NCBI GenBank assembly: GCA_027493945.1
Contig: JAOSJU010000001.1
Coordinates: forward strand, 3,034,484 to 3,098,483
Length of the DNA: 64,000 bases
Reading direction: 5' to 3'
From: Burkholderiaceae bacterium
GTDB lineage: Bacteria; Pseudomonadota; Gammaproteobacteria; Burkholderiales; Burkholderiaceae_E
Shown in pieces: positions 38,795 to 53,076 of the stretch (positions are counted from its first letter, which is position 1; every line of letters begins with the position of its first letter). The notes below the pieces were generated by a model. That model ran no database searches and was not told the origin of the DNA. It was given only the letters and a program-made list of their open reading frames with translations. Made by a program: the position numbers and the translations under genes.

Positions 38795-38969
38795 ACGCCC
38801 AGGCGCAGCGCATGGCGCCGGTCGCTGGCGGCGCCTTCGGCAACGCGTGCAGTGGTGTCGGCCATCGCACCTCCCGGCGGATCGACCATTGCGTATCGCG
38901 CCCGCCCGACCCGGAGGCCTCGGGGGCCGGCGTGAGTTGCGCAGACTCTGCGCCGATTCGTCCCGTGCG

Positions 38970-39772
38970 TCAACGACCCGGTTGCCGGCCCAGTCGCCTG
39001 GCCAGGCCGACCCAGTGCCGACGTCCAGATCCTCGGGCCGCGAGGCCGGATCGAGCTCGTCGGCCCGCACGCCGTGCGCCGCGAGCCATGGCAGCAGAGT
39101 CTTGCGGATCATCTTGCGGCGCTGCGCGAAACCGGCCGCAAGCAGACGCTGCAGCGGCGCGGTGTCTTCGCCGGCTGCCTCGCTGCGCACCGTCATGCGC
39201 AGCACCGCCGAATCGACGCCCGGCGGCGGATCGAACGCCTGCGGCGGCACGACGAACAGTGCCTCGACCTCGTAGTACGCCTGCAGCAGCACCGACAGGC
39301 GCCCGAACCCGCCGCCGCCCGGCGCCGCGACGATCCGGTCGACCACCTCCTTCTGCAGCATGAAGTGCTGGTCGACGACACGTTCGCGAAACGCCAGAAG
39401 GTGCACCAGCAGGGGGCTGGAGATGTTGTAGGGCAGGTTGCCCACCAGTCGCAGCCGTGCTTGCGCGCCGTCGCCCGCTGCGATGCCCGAGAAGTCGAAG
39501 CGCAGCGCGTCGGCCTCGTGCAACCCGAGCCGCCCGGGCTCCCAGCGACGGCGCAGCCGTGCCGCGAGGTCGCGGTCGATCTCCACCGCATGCAGGCGAG
39601 GCACGCGCTCGAGCAGCGCCGCGGTGAGCGCCGCCAGCCCTGGGCCGATCTCGACGATGACCTGACCCTCGCGCGGATCGATCGCCGCGACGATCGCGGC
39701 GATCACCGACGCATCGACCAGGAAGTGCTGCCCGAAACGCTTGCGCGCGACGTGGCCGGCGACGGGACGCAC
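38970..39772 (-). CDS. rsmA: 16S rRNA dimethyladenosine transferase, one frameshift
   Basis: RsmA (KsgA) dimethylates two adenines near the 3' end of 16S rRNA. The frame from ATG at 39772 has KRFGQHFLVD, VEIGPGLAALTAALLER, NLPYNISSPLL and the C-terminal FAQRRKMIRKTLLPWL. Near 39,011-39,015 one base seems missing: the usual end WVGLARRLGRQPGR and a TGA at 38,970 are in the next frame, giving 267 residues. Without the correction the frame would run on as nonsense. It lies ten bases after the surA stop side; pdxA, often found here, is absent. Confidence 0.92.
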
Positions 39773-39782
39773 GATGCGACTG

Positions 39783-41212
39783 CTAGCCTTCCAGCTTGTA
39801 CTCGACGTAGGTGCGATCGCGCAGCTGCCGCAGCCAGTCCTGGTAGTTCTCGTCGATGCGGCGCTCGCGCAGCGCCTGGCGCGCGACCTGGCGCACGCGG
39901 TCGGGCGACGCGGTGTCGGTGCGCCGCTCGAGAACCTGGATCAGGTGCACCCCGAACGGCGTGCGCACCGGCTCGCTGATCTTCCCCGGCGCCAGCGCGT
40001 TCATCGCGCGCTCGAATTCCGGCACGGTGTCGCCGGGGTAGATCCAGCCGAGGTCGCCGCCGCGGCCCGCGCTGCCGTCGACCGAATACTGCCGCGCCAG
40101 CTCGGCGAAATCGCCGGTGCCGGCCTCGACGCGGCGCTTGATGTCGTGCAGCCGGCGCAGCGCCTCGTCTTCGGTGACGAGCTCGTTCGGACGGATCAGG
40201 ATGTGGCGCGCATGCGTCTGGGTGACGGGCGCGCCGCTCACGGCCTGGGGTGCGGCGGCGCGCCGGTCGAGCAGCTTCACCACGTGAAAGCCGGCCGGAC
40301 TGCGCAGCAGCGGCGCGACCTGCCCGGGCTCGAGCCGCGCGACCGCATCGACGAACAGTTGCGGCAGGCGCTCGGCGGCACGCCAGCCAAGCGAGCCTCC
40401 GCTCATCGCCTCGGGCGCATCGGAGAACGCGGCCGCCAGCCGCGCGAAATCGGTGCCCCGCTGCAGCTGGCGGATCACCTCCGCGCCGCGCTGGCGCTGG
40501 CGCTCGATCTGCTCGGAGGTGGCCCCTCGGGCACCGCGAGCAGGATCTGCGCGACATGCAGCTCGTCGCCCGCCTCGGAACCCTTGGGCTGCGCGGCGAG
40601 GAAGGCGTCGATGTCGGCGTCGCTGACCTGCACACGGCTGTCGATCTCGCGCTCGCGCAGCCGCCGCCGCAGGAGCTCTTCACGCACGTCTTCGCGCAGG
40701 CGCGCGAAGCCGGTGCCGTCGCGCTCGACGCGCTCGCGCAGTTGCGGAAGCGTCAGCTGGTTTTCCTGGGCGATCGTCCCGAGCGCCCGGTCGACCTGCG
40801 CGTCGTCGATGCGGATGCCGGCTTCGCGTGCGGCCTGGACCTGGGCACGGTCGACGATCATGCGCTCGAGGACCTGCTTCTCGAGCACGTCGGCCGGCGG
40901 CGCCTCGATGCGCTGCTCGCGCAGCTGCTTCTCGACCGTCCTCAGGCGCATCGCCAGTTCGCCGGCAGTGATCGCCTCGCTGTTGACAACCGCCACGACC
41001 CGGTCGATGGGGCGCAGCGCGGTGCTCGTCGGCGCGGTGCTCGCCGGCGCGGAAGCAGCGGGCGCCGGCGCTGCCGCCTGCGCGCTCGCCGTCCCCGGCG
41101 CCGCGGCCACCGCCAGGCCCGCGAGCCCGGCGATCAGCGCCAGCGGTGCGAGGACGGTGCGCGCGGCATCGCGCGCGCGGGACGCGGACGGGAGAAACAG
41201 ATGTGGAAGCAT
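39783..41212 (-). CDS. surA: Periplasmic chaperone/peptidyl-prolyl isomerase SurA, one frameshift
   Basis: SurA escorts outer-membrane proteins, including LptD, through the periplasm. From ATG at 41212 there is a signal peptide (LAPLALIAGLAGLAVAAAPG), the SurA N-domain (RVVAVVNSEAITAGELAMRL) and two parvulin domains (start of the first in DELHVAQILLAVPEG, the second in THARHILIRPNE). The frame shifts at the four-base run 40,523-40,526. Adding one base restores PEGATSEQIERQRQR. Its ATG overlaps the lptD stop (TGATG). Confidence 0.93.
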
Positions 41213-43484
41213 CACTCGTAGCCGAAATAGCGCGACGGCAGCTCGGGCCGGTCGTGGGGCAGGCGGTAGCCCGGGATGTTCCGTCGCAATATACCAAACG
41301 GATCGGAGCCGATCCGGGCCAGACCCTTGAGCTCGAGCTGCAGGAAAAACGCGGTGGTGGACTGGCCCTGCGCCGTGCGGAACCGCTGCAGCACGAAGCT
41401 CGTTCCCCAGCAGCACGAACTGTACTCGACTCCGAGCACGGCCTCGATGACGCCGCGCTCGTTGGGCACCTGGCTGATCGGATCGACCCCCGTGCCGAGG
41501 AACGAATAGTTCAGCCGCCCGAGCATGACCCAGCGCGGGGCCACCGGCCAGCGCCACGAGGTGTCGAGCTGGCCGAGCTCGTCGCGCCGGTAGCGCAGCC
41601 CCAGGTTCAGGATGCGCCCGTCTTCGGGCAGGTAGCGCCACAGCGCCGAGAACCGCGGGATGTCGCCGTCGCGCACGCTGTATTGCAGCCCGGTGTCGAA
41701 GCTCATGCCGCCGCCGAGCTCGCCGGCCGCGGCCAGCAGCAGGTCGGAGCGTTCGTCGGTGCGCGGCGGGATGCCGGGGATCGCGACGCGCTGCTTCGAG
41801 AAATACAGGCGCTGGCCCACGGCGAAGCGGAAGCGCTCGGCGCCGCTCGAAGGATCGATCACCCGCGAGACCGCGGCAGCGGTCAGCTGGTCGACGTCGG
41901 CGATGCGGTCGTTGCCGATGAAGGTGTTCTCGGAGAACAGCTGCGCGAAATTGAAGTCGGCCACCGTGGTGTCGGAACACCGGGTACTTCGACTGGTCGC
42001 GATACGGAGTGCGCACGTAGAACAGCCGCGGCTCGAGCGTCTGCGTCACGTCGCGTCCGAAGAAGCGCGCCGGGCGCTCGAACACCATGCCCGAGTCGAT
42101 CGACCAGGTCGGCACCACGCGACTGCTCGACGACGGCAGCGCGCCGGCGTCGAGCAACTCGTAGCTGGTGGCGTGCAGCGAAACCTTCGGGACGATCGAC
42201 CAGCCGGGTCGCACGATCGGAAAACTGAAGTGCGGATTGGCCACCAGCCGCCAGCCTTCGACCGTCCCTGCGCTCGGCGCGCCGAACCGGGTCGCGTCGA
42301 GCATCGTATCGACGTCGAAGCCACCCACGTCGCGCAGCGCGTTGCGCAGTTGCACCTGCGGCACCCGCTCGTACGGCCCGGGGCGCGCGTCGAGGATCGC
42401 CTGCCAGGTCTGCACGCTGAACAGCATCGACCAGTTGCCGTCGAGCGACCTCGCCGCGTTGAACTGGCGCGGCAGCACGCGCTGCGAGCTGCTCAGGATC
42501 GAGCGCGAGTAGTCGATGAAGTAGTCGTCGTCGGACACCCCGCGCACCAGCCAGTTGCCGCCCCAGCCTCTCCAGTTGGTGAAGGTGTTGTGAAGATCGT
42601 AGTAGTAGCGGGTGCTGCCGGTCTTCGGGTCGGACGGGTTCATGTCGAACCGGACGCCGCCGAAATACGTGGGCTCGAGATAGCGGAACTCGCCGCCGAG
42701 CTGCACGCCGCGCCTGGCGCTGACGCCGGGATAGAAGGTGAAGTCGCGGTTCGGCGCGATGTTCCAGTAGTACGGCACCACCACCTCGCCGCCGCTGCGC
42801 GAGTTGATCGACAGCGACGGCGCGAGGAAGCCGCTGCGCCGCTCGTCGGTGAGCGGAAACGCGAACACCGGCGCGCCGAGGATCTTCAGTCCCTTGAAGT
42901 ACAGACTCGCCGAGCGCCCTGTGCCCTCGCCCGCGGCCTCGTCGATCGTCAGCGTCTCGCTGACGAGCAACCAGTCGGGGTTGTCGGGCTCGCAGGTGGT
43001 GTAGGTCGCGCGATACAGCCGCGTCAGGTCGTGCCCGAGAAAGTCGACGCGATCGGCGCGACCGCGGCCGCCGTACTGGCCCAGTAGTAGCTCGGCGTCT
43101 CGAACCATCCCCCGGTTCGCGTCGAGCTTCAGCAGCAGTTGCGGGCCGGTGAAGACGTTGCCTTCGCGGGCGATCCGCACGCCTCCGACGGCCACGACCT
43201 CGTCGTCGACCTCGTAGTAGGTCAGGCGGTCGGCGCGGATCACCGTGCCTGCCTTGCGCACCTCCGCGTCACCCTCGAAGCGTCGTTTCGCGCCCGGTGC
43301 GTCCCGACAGGTGATCGCCGCGTCCGAACACCGGACGGCCTTCACCTGCCCGGGCGCGTTCCTCGCCGAGGCGCGGGTCGAGCTTCAGCGCGACCGGCTG
43401 CGCCGCGGCGAGCCCGGCCGCGAGCAACCCGGCGAGCAAGCTCGCAGCGTGCGCAGGGGTCGTGCGAAAACGTGGCCGGCGCAT
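41212..43484 (-). CDS. lptD: LPS-assembly protein LptD, two frameshifts
   Basis: LptD is the outer-membrane barrel that places LPS in the outer leaflet. The ATG at 43484 starts a signal peptide (SLLAGLLAAGLAAAQ). A one-base insertion near 43,350 shifts into the frame with the OstA-type N-domain (TVIRADRLTYYEVDDEV) and the barrel start. A second extra base near 41,974 shifts into the C-terminal barrel (FDTTVADFNFAQLFSENTF to LPSRYFGYE). Two shifts in an essential gene point to sequence errors. Cys pairs typical of LptD are visible (TTCEPDNPDW, EYSSCCWG). Confidence 0.92.
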
Positions 43485-43624
43485 GCGTCGCGCATCTGGG
43501 GGCGCGACGGAGCGCGCAGCGGTTCGAGGGGGGAAGCCCTTTCGATCGCGGTCGTCGGCGGCAGCCGGTGGCCACGAGCGGGTCTCGACTATTATACGGA
43601 CTGCCCTTCGCGCGCACCTCCCGC

Positions 43625-45400
<1,776 letters not shown>

Positions 45401-45412
45401 GCGAGGATCCGG

Positions 45413-46738
45413 ATGCTCCCCTTCGACACCCGCAGGCAGAAACTGGCCGAGACGATGCGCGCTCACGGCGGCGGCGTGGCGATCGCGTTCACCGCGCCCG
45501 AGGTCGCCCGCAACCGCGACAGCGAGTACCCGTACCGCTGGGACAGCTACTTCTACTATCTCAGCGGCTTTCCGGAGCCGCAGGCGGCCGTGGTGCTGGT
45601 CGCCGACGGCGCATCCAGCGAGTCGATCCTGTTCTGCCGCGAGAAGCACGAGGAGCGCGAAATCTGGGACGGCTTGCGCTTCGGCCCCGAGGCCGCGCGC
45701 GAGCGCTTCGGCTTCGACCGCAGCCTGCCGTTCGCGAGCCTCGACGACGAGCTGCCGAAGCTGCTCGCCGATCGGCCGGCACTCTGGTACGCGCTGGGCA
45801 GCGACGAGACGCTCGATGCGCGCGTGCACCGCTGGCTCGGCGCGGTGCGCGCGCAGGCGCGCGCAGGCGTGGCAGCCCCGGCGCAAGCCTTCGACCTGCG
45901 CGCGGTGCTCGACGAGATGCGGCTCGTGAAGGACGAGCACGAGATTGCCACGATGCGCCGCGCGGCGCAGATCTCGGCAGCCGCACACGTGCGCGCGATG
46001 CGCGCCACGCGCCCGGGTTGCCACGAATACGAGATCGAGGCGGAGCTGCTTCACGAGTTCCGCCGCAACGGCTCGCAGTTCCCGGCCTACGGTTCGATCG
46101 TCGCCGCAGGCCGAAACGCCTGCGTGCTGCACTACCGCGGCAACGACGCCAGGCTGGCCGACGGCGAGTTGCTGCTGATCGACGCCGGCTGCGAGCTCGA
46201 CGGCTACGCGTCCGACATCACGCGCACCTTCCCGGTAAGCGGCCGCTTCAGCGGCCCGCAGCGCACGCTCTACGAGATCGTGCTCGAAGCGCAGCGCGCG
46301 GCGATCGACGCGACGCGCCCCGGCGCGCGCTTCATCGAGCCGCACGACGCCGCGGTGCGCGTGCTCGCGCAAGGCATGATCGACTGCGGGCTGCTCGCAG
46401 GCAGCCTCGACGGCGTGATCGAATCCAGCGCCTACAAGCGCTTCTACATGCACCGCACCGGCCACTGGCTCGGCATGGACGTGCACGACTGCGGCGACTA
46501 CCGCGAGCCCGGCCCGCCCTCCGACAGCGGCAAGCCATGGCGCGTGCTCGCGCCCGGCATGGTGCTCACGGTCGAGCCCGGCATCTACGTGCGCGCCGCC
46601 GACGACGTGCCCGCACCGTATCGCGACATCGGCATCCGCATCGAAGACGACGCGCTGGTCACCGCATCGGGTTGCGAGATCATCACCGTCGACGCCCCCA
46701 GGCGCGTCGACGACATCGAGGCGCTGATGCGCGGATGA
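45413..46738 (+). CDS. pepP: Xaa-Pro aminopeptidase (aminopeptidase P)
   Basis: PepP removes N-terminal residues before proline. The 441-residue enzyme has the N-terminal AMP_N domain (EYPYRWDSYFYYLSGF) and an M24 metallopeptidase domain with the ligands in LLIDAGCELDGYASDITRT, MHRTGHWLGMDVHD, LTVEPGIYVR and IGIRIEDD. The gene is complete and overlaps ubiH by four bases. Confidence 0.95.
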   Translation: MLPFDTRRQKLAETMRAHGGGVAIAFTAPEVARNRDSEYPYRWDSYFYYLSGFPEPQAAVVLVADGASSESILFCREKHEEREIWDGLRFGPEAARERFGFDRSLPFASLDDELPKLLADRPALWYALGSDETLDARVHRWLGAVRAQARAGVAAPAQAFDLRAVLDEMRLVKDEHEIATMRRAAQISAAAHVRAMRATRPGCHEYEIEAELLHEFRRNGSQFPAYGSIVAAGRNACVLHYRGNDARLADGELLLIDAGCELDGYASDITRTFPVSGRFSGPQRTLYEIVLEAQRAAIDATRPGARFIEPHDAAVRVLAQGMIDCGLLAGSLDGVIESSAYKRFYMHRTGHWLGMDVHDCGDYREPGPPSDSGKPWRVLAPGMVLTVEPGIYVRAADDVPAPYRDIGIRIEDDALVTASGCEIITVDAPRRVDDIEALMRG

Positions 46739-47820
46739 GCACCGCCCGAACCGCCGTGCGCATCGAAGGGCGCGGCCCGGTCGCGATGGCGCTCGCGCTG
46801 TTCCTCGCGCGGCAGGGCTTCGGCCCGGGTTCGCTTCTCACCGACCCGATTCCCGACGAGCTGCCTGACTGGCTCGCATCGCGCGCGATCGCGCTGTCGC
46901 TGGGCAGCTGGCAGCTGCTGTCGCGCGTGGCCGCGCTGCCGCCGGCAGCGCCCATCCTGCGGGTCGAGGCGTCGCTGCGCGGGCGCGCCGGACGCACGCG
47001 CATGCAGGCGGCCGACCTGCACGCGCCCGCGCTCGGTTACGTGCTGCGCTACGGCTCGCTGCACCGCGCGCTGGCCGACGCGCTGGCCGCGCGGCAGGCC
47101 GGCGCGACGCCCGGTGAGATCGCCGCCGTGGCCGCGCTCGCCGTGGTGGCCGACGGCGACCCGGGCACGGCCTCGAAGCTGCTCGATTTCGAACAGACGG
47201 CGCTGCTCGCCGAGCTCGTGGCCGAACGCGACGGCCACTGCACCGCGTTCGAGCGCTTCACCGACGAAGGGCCGCTGGCGCTGCTGCCGCTGCCGCAGCC
47301 GCGCCGTTACGCGCTCGTCTGGTGCGCGCGTCCCGCCGAATCCGCGCGACGCGCCGAGCTCGGGGCGCCGGGGTTCGAGGCCGGGTTGCGCGAGGCCTTC
47401 GGCAGCGCGCTCGGCGCGTTGCGGCTCGACAGCAACCGGGTGCTCGCGCCGCTGCAGCGCAAGGTGCGCCGCCCGGGTGACGAGCCTGGGCGAATCGCGA
47501 TCGGCAACGCCGCGCAGGCGCTGCACCCGGTGGCCGGACAAGGCCTGAACCTCGGACTGCGCGACGCCTTCGAACTGGCCGCGCTGCTCGGCGAATTGCG
47601 CGCGAGCGGCCGTCCGCTCGAAAACGCCGCGAACGCCTTCGCGCGCGCACGCCGCGCCGATCGCGCGCTCACGGTCGCGATCACCGACACGCTCGCGCAG
47701 GCATTCACCTGGCCCGCGATCGCGCGCCTCGAGTCGCTGGCGCTCGGCGCACTCGACCTGGCCGCGCCTGCGCGCAACCGCGTCGCCTCGTCGTTGATGT
47801 TCGGGCTGCGCAGCGGCTGA
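46735..47820 (+). CDS. ubiH: UbiH-like FAD-dependent monooxygenase of ubiquinone synthesis
   Basis: The 361-residue protein is a UbiH/UbiF/VisC-type hydroxylase of the ubiquinone ring. The N-terminal dinucleotide site is degenerate for the family (VRIEGRGPVAMALALFLARQ), and the second FAD motif is clear (RIAIGNAAQALHPVAGQGLN, LGLRDAFELAALL). It is somewhat shorter than usual. The GNAAQ form suits UbiH. It lies next to pepP, as in Escherichia and many betaproteobacteria. Confidence 0.85.
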   Translation: MSTARTAVRIEGRGPVAMALALFLARQGFGPGSLLTDPIPDELPDWLASRAIALSLGSWQLLSRVAALPPAAPILRVEASLRGRAGRTRMQAADLHAPALGYVLRYGSLHRALADALAARQAGATPGEIAAVAALAVVADGDPGTASKLLDFEQTALLAELVAERDGHCTAFERFTDEGPLALLPLPQPRRYALVWCARPAESARRAELGAPGFEAGLREAFGSALGALRLDSNRVLAPLQRKVRRPGDEPGRIAIGNAAQALHPVAGQGLNLGLRDAFELAALLGELRASGRPLENAANAFARARRADRALTVAITDTLAQAFTWPAIARLESLALGALDLAAPARNRVASSLMFGLRSG

Positions 47821-47961
47821 CGCTTCCGGGGCGCTTTCCGGGCGCGTCCTTCACCGAGCGTCTCTTTTTGCGTTTTGGCCGACCTGCGCGCTTCTTGGGC
47901 AGCGTCATTTTCGATAGAATCGCGCTCCCCTGCCCCGCTCTCCGAATTCCCTGCGTCCACG

Positions 47962-48989
47962 ATGTCCACGGCTGCGATCAACATCGGCCCGCACGCACTG
48001 CGCAATCGCGTGTTCGTGGCGCCGATGGCGGGCGTCACCGACCGGCCGTTCCGGCAATTGTGCAAGCGACTCGGCGCCGGCTACGCGGTGTCCGAGATGG
48101 CCGCGTCGAACCCGCGCCTGTGGGCCAGCGTCAAGACTTCGCGACGCACCGATCACGCGGGCGAGACCGAGCCCAGGGCGGTGCAGATCGCCGGCGCCGA
48201 TCCCGCGATGATGGCCGAGGCCGCGCGCCACAACGTCGACCGTGGCGCGCAGATCATCGACATCAACATGGGTTGCCCGGCCAGGAAGGTCTGCAGCGTC
48301 GCGGCGGGCTCCGCGCTGATGGCCGACGAGCCGCTGGCGATCGCGATCGTCGAGGCGGTCGTGCGCGCGGTCCGCGTGCCGGTCACCGTGAAGATGCGCA
48401 CCGGCCCCACGCCGGCCTCGCGCAACGCGGTCCGGCTCGCGCGCGCCTTCGAGTCCGCCGGCGCCGCGATGCTGGCGATGCACGGGCGCAGCCGCGCCTG
48501 CGCGTTCGGCGGCCGCGTCGAATACGCGACGATCGCCGAGGTCAAGGCGGCGGTGTCGATCCCGGTGGTGGCCAACGGCGACATCGATTCGCCGCAGGTC
48601 GCGCGCGAGGTCCTGCGCGCCACCGGCGCCGACGCGGTGATGATCGGCCGCGCCGCGCAGGGCCGGCCCTGGATCTTCGGCCAGGTCGCCCATTTCCTGG
48701 AAACCGGCGAGTTGCTCGCCGAGCCCGGCGACGCGGCAATCGCAGCGCTGCTGCGCGAGCACCTGCTCGATCACTACGCCTTTCACGGCGAGGGCGCGGC
48801 GTTCGCAGCGCGCGCAGGCACGTCGGCTGGTACCTGTCGGGCCGGCCGGGCGCGCGCCGGTTCCTCGCAGATTTCTACCTGCTCGACACCGCCGAGGCGC
48901 AGCTCGCGGCGTCCGAAGCATTCCTCGCGCGCAGCGGCCGCTGCGACGCGGCCAACGACATTCGGTTCCTGCGGAGCCATGCAGCATGA
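47962..48989 (+). CDS. dusB: tRNA-dihydrouridine synthase B, one frameshift
   Basis: DusB reduces uridine 17 in tRNA using FMN. ATG at 47962 leads to VFVAPMAGVTDRPFRQLCK, the active-site Cys in INMGCPARKVCSVAAGS, VTVKMRTGP and VMIGRAAQGRPWIF. Near 48,805-48,818 the frame shifts; the end HVGWYLSGRPGARRFLADFY and LLDTAEAQLAASEAFL is in the next frame to 48,989. It overlaps fis by four bases, as in the classic dusB-fis operon. Confidence 0.92.
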
Positions 48990-49228
48990 GCAGACAGACC
49001 GCCCTGGATGACGCAGTCGCTCGCAGCCTCGAGCGCTACTTCAACGATCTCGAAGGAACGCAGCCCAGTTCGATCTACGAGATGGTGATCCGGGCAGTCG
49101 AACGGCCGATGCTCGAAGTGGTGATGCGCGAAGCGCACGGCAACCAGCTGCGCGCGAGCGAGATGCTCGGCATCAACCGCAACACGCTGCGCAAGAAACT
49201 GCAACACCACGGAATGCTGCGCTCATGA
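48986..49228 (+). CDS. fis: DNA-binding protein Fis
   Basis: The 80-residue nucleoid protein has the Fis C-terminal helix-turn-helix ([20 protein letters not shown]) and the dimer helices before it ([20 protein letters not shown]). It bends DNA and affects rRNA, recombination and growth-phase control. It overlaps dusB upstream and purH downstream, so all three are probably one transcript. Confidence 0.94.
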   Translation: MSRQTALDDAVARSLERYFNDLEGTQPSSIYEMVIRAVERPMLEVVMREAHGNQLRASEMLGINRNTLRKKLQHHGMLRS

Positions 49229-50821
49229 CCCGCCCGATCCGCCGCGCACTGATCAGCGTCTCCGACAAGGCCGGCATCGTCGAGCTGGCGCGCGAGCTCG
49301 CCGCGCTGGGCGTCGAGATCCTCTCCACCGGCGGCACCGCGAAGCTGCTCGCGCAGCAGGGCATCCCGGTCATCGAGGTCGCCGACCACACCCGCTTTCC
49401 CGAGATGCTCGACGGCCGCGTGAAGACGCTGCACCCGGCCATCCACGGCGGCCTGCTCGCGCGCCGCGAGCTCGACGCGCACATGGCGGCGATCGCCGCG
49501 CACGGCATCGCGCCGATCGACCTGCTCGTGGTGAACCTCTATCCGTTCGAGGCCACGGTCGCCCGGCCCGACTGCACGCTCGACGAGGCGATCGAGAACA
49601 TCGACATCGGCGGACCGGCGATGGTGCGCTCGGGCGCGAAGAACTGGCGCGGCGTCGGCGTGCTCACCGACGCGAACCAGTACGCCGGGGCGCTGGCCGA
49701 GATCCGCTTCGAGCGGAGGCCTCTGCGACGAAACCCGCTTCGCGCTGGCGGTGGCAGCGTTCGATGCGATCTCCGGCTACGACGGCGCGATCTCCGACTA
49801 CCTCTCGTCGCTGCGCCCGGACGGCACTCGCAGCGAGTTCCCGGGCCAGGCCAACGGACGCTTCGTCAAGCTGCAAGACCTGCGCTACGGCGAGAACCCG
49901 CACCAGCGCGCGGCGTTCTACCGCGACCTGCATCCGGCGCCGGGCTCGCTGGTCACCGCGCGCCAGCTGCAGGGCAAGGAGTTGTCCTACAACAACATCG
50001 CCGACGCCGACGCAGCCTGGGAATGCGTGAAGAGCTTCGACGCCCCGGCCTGCGTGATCGTCAAGCACGCCAACCCGTGCGGCGTGGCGCTCGGCACCGA
50101 CGCGGCCGGCGCCTACACGCGCGCGTTCGCCACCGACCCCACTTCCGCTTTCGGCGGCATCATCGCGTTCAACCGCCCGGTCGACGGCGAAGCCGCGCGC
50201 GCGGTCTCCAGGCAGTTCGTCGAGGTGGTGCTCGCGCCCTCGTACACCGACGAGGCGAAGCAGGTGTTCGCGGCCAAGGCCAACACGCGCGTGCTCGAGA
50301 TCGCGCTCGATGGCGTCAGGTCCGACGGCGCCACCGACCGGGAGCGCGGCCGCAACGCGCAGGACGTCAAGCGCGTCGGTTCGGGCCTGCTCGTGCAGAG
50401 CGCCGACAACCGCGAGATCACGCTGGCCGGACTCAGAGTGGTCACGAAGCGCGCGCCCACCGACGCGCAGCTGCGCGACCTGCTGTTCGCGTGGCGCGTG
50501 GCGAAGTACGTGAAGTCGAACGCGATCGTCTTCTGCGGCGACGGCATGACGCTGGGCGTGGGCGCCGGCCAGATGAGCCGCATCGATTCGGCGCGCATCG
50601 CGTCGATCAAGGCCGCCAACGCCGGCCTGCAGCTCGCCGGCTCGGTGGTCGCCTCCGACGCCTTCTTCCCGTTCCGCGACGGGCTCGACGTGGTCGCCGA
50701 TGTCGGCGCCACCGCAGTCATCCAGCCCGGCGGCTCCGTGCGCGACGACGAGGTCATCGCCGCCGCCGACGAGCGCGGCATCGCGATGGTGTTCACCGGC
50801 GTGCGGCACTTCCGGCACTGA
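49225..50821 (+). CDS. purH: Bifunctional AICAR formyltransferase/IMP cyclohydrolase, one frameshift
   Basis: PurH does the last two steps of IMP synthesis. The first frame has the MGS-like cyclohydrolase domain ([69 protein letters not shown]). Between 49,705 and 49,718 the frame changes; the next frame goes on as [20 protein letters not shown] with the transformylase domain ([26 protein letters not shown]). The shift is probably an error. The start overlaps fis. Confidence 0.94.
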
Positions 50822-50831
50822 GTCCCCCGCG

Positions 50832-51344
50832 GTGCGCATCCTCGGCATCGACCCGGGCTTGCGCCTCACCGGCTTCGGCGTCATCGACGCGCAGGGCGGC
50901 ACGCTGCGCTACGTGGCCAGCGGCGTCATCCGCATCCCCGCCGGTTCGCTGCCGCCGCGGCTGAAGTCGATCCACGACGGCGTCGCCGAAGTCATCGCCG
51001 AATACCGGCCCGGGATCGCGGCGGCCGAGATCGTCTTCGTCAACGTCAATCCGAAGTCCACGCTGCTGCTGGGCCAGGCGCGCGGCGCGGCGATCACCAC
51101 GCTGGTCGCGCACGGCCTCGCGGTGCACGAGTACACCGCGCTGCAGGTCAAGCAGGCGGTGGTGGGCTTCGGTCGCGCGGCCAAGCCCCAGGTGCAGGCC
51201 ATGGTGCAGCGGCTGCTGCGGCTGCCGGGCGTGCCCTCCACCGACGCCGCCGACGCGCTGGCCTGCGCGATCTGCCACGCGCATGCGGCCGCCATGACGG
51301 CGGCCACCGGCGGCAGCCGAATGCGCGGCGGCCGGCTCCGGTAA
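50832..51344 (+). CDS. ruvC: Holliday junction resolvase RuvC
   Basis: RuvC cuts Holliday junctions that RuvAB has moved. The 170-residue nuclease has the first Asp in [14 protein letters not shown], the Glu in [15 protein letters not shown], and the final acidic pair in [15 protein letters not shown]. The usual context of the Glu (E-Q/x-V-F) is kept. The GTG start is ten bases after purH. Confidence 0.95.
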   Translation: MRILGIDPGLRLTGFGVIDAQGGTLRYVASGVIRIPAGSLPPRLKSIHDGVAEVIAEYRPGIAAAEIVFVNVNPKSTLLLGQARGAAITTLVAHGLAVHEYTALQVKQAVVGFGRAAKPQVQAMVQRLLRLPGVPSTDAADALACAICHAHAAAMTAATGGSRMRGGRLR

Positions 51345-51354
51345 GATGCCCCGC

Positions 51355-51929
51355 ATGATCGGCCGACTGCACGGAACCCTGCTCGACAAGCGTCCGCCCA
51401 CCCTGCTCGTCGACGTCGGCGGCGTCGGCTACGAGGTCGACGTGCCGATGAGCACTTTCTACGACCTGCCGGCGGCGGGCGAGCGCATCACGCTGCTGGT
51501 TCAACAGGTCGTGCGCGAAGACGCGCACCTGCTCTACGGCTTCCTGCGCGCCGACGAGCGCGACGCGTTCCGCCAGCTCGTCCGCATCTCGGGCGTCGGG
51601 CCGCGCACCGCGCTGGCGGTGCTCTCGGGCATGTCGGTGGCCGACCTCGCGCAATCGGTGGCAATGCAGGAATCGGGCCGGTTGCAGAAGGTGCCCGGCA
51701 TCGGCAGGAAGACCGCCGAGCGGCTGCTGCTCGAGCTGAAGGGCAAGCTCGCACCCGAGGTCGGCGGTGCCGGGCGCGCCGCCGAAGCCGGGGCGGGCAT
51801 CGACGTGCTGCACGCTCTGCTCGCGCTCGGCTACTCCGAGCGCGAGGCCACCGCCGCGATCCGCCAGCTGCCGGCGGGCACCGAGGTCTCCGACGGCATC
51901 AAGCAGGCGCTGAAGCTGCTGGCGAAAGC

Positions 51930-51933
<4 letters not shown>
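51355..51933 (+). CDS. ruvA: Holliday junction branch migration protein RuvA
   Basis: RuvA grips the four-way junction and loads RuvB. The 192-residue protein begins [20 protein letters not shown]; an ATG nine bases earlier is less likely. Two helix-hairpin-helix motifs are visible ([32 protein letters not shown]), followed by the C-terminal RuvB-binding domain ([15 protein letters not shown]). It overlaps ruvB by four bases. Confidence 0.96.
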
Positions 51934-52994
<1,061 letters not shown>

Positions 52995-53076
52995 CACGCT
53001 TTCCGACAGGGCCCTCGCCCGGCGACCACGCAGCCGTGCCGCGAGGTTGCGCGGCCCGCATTGATAGAATCCGCCG

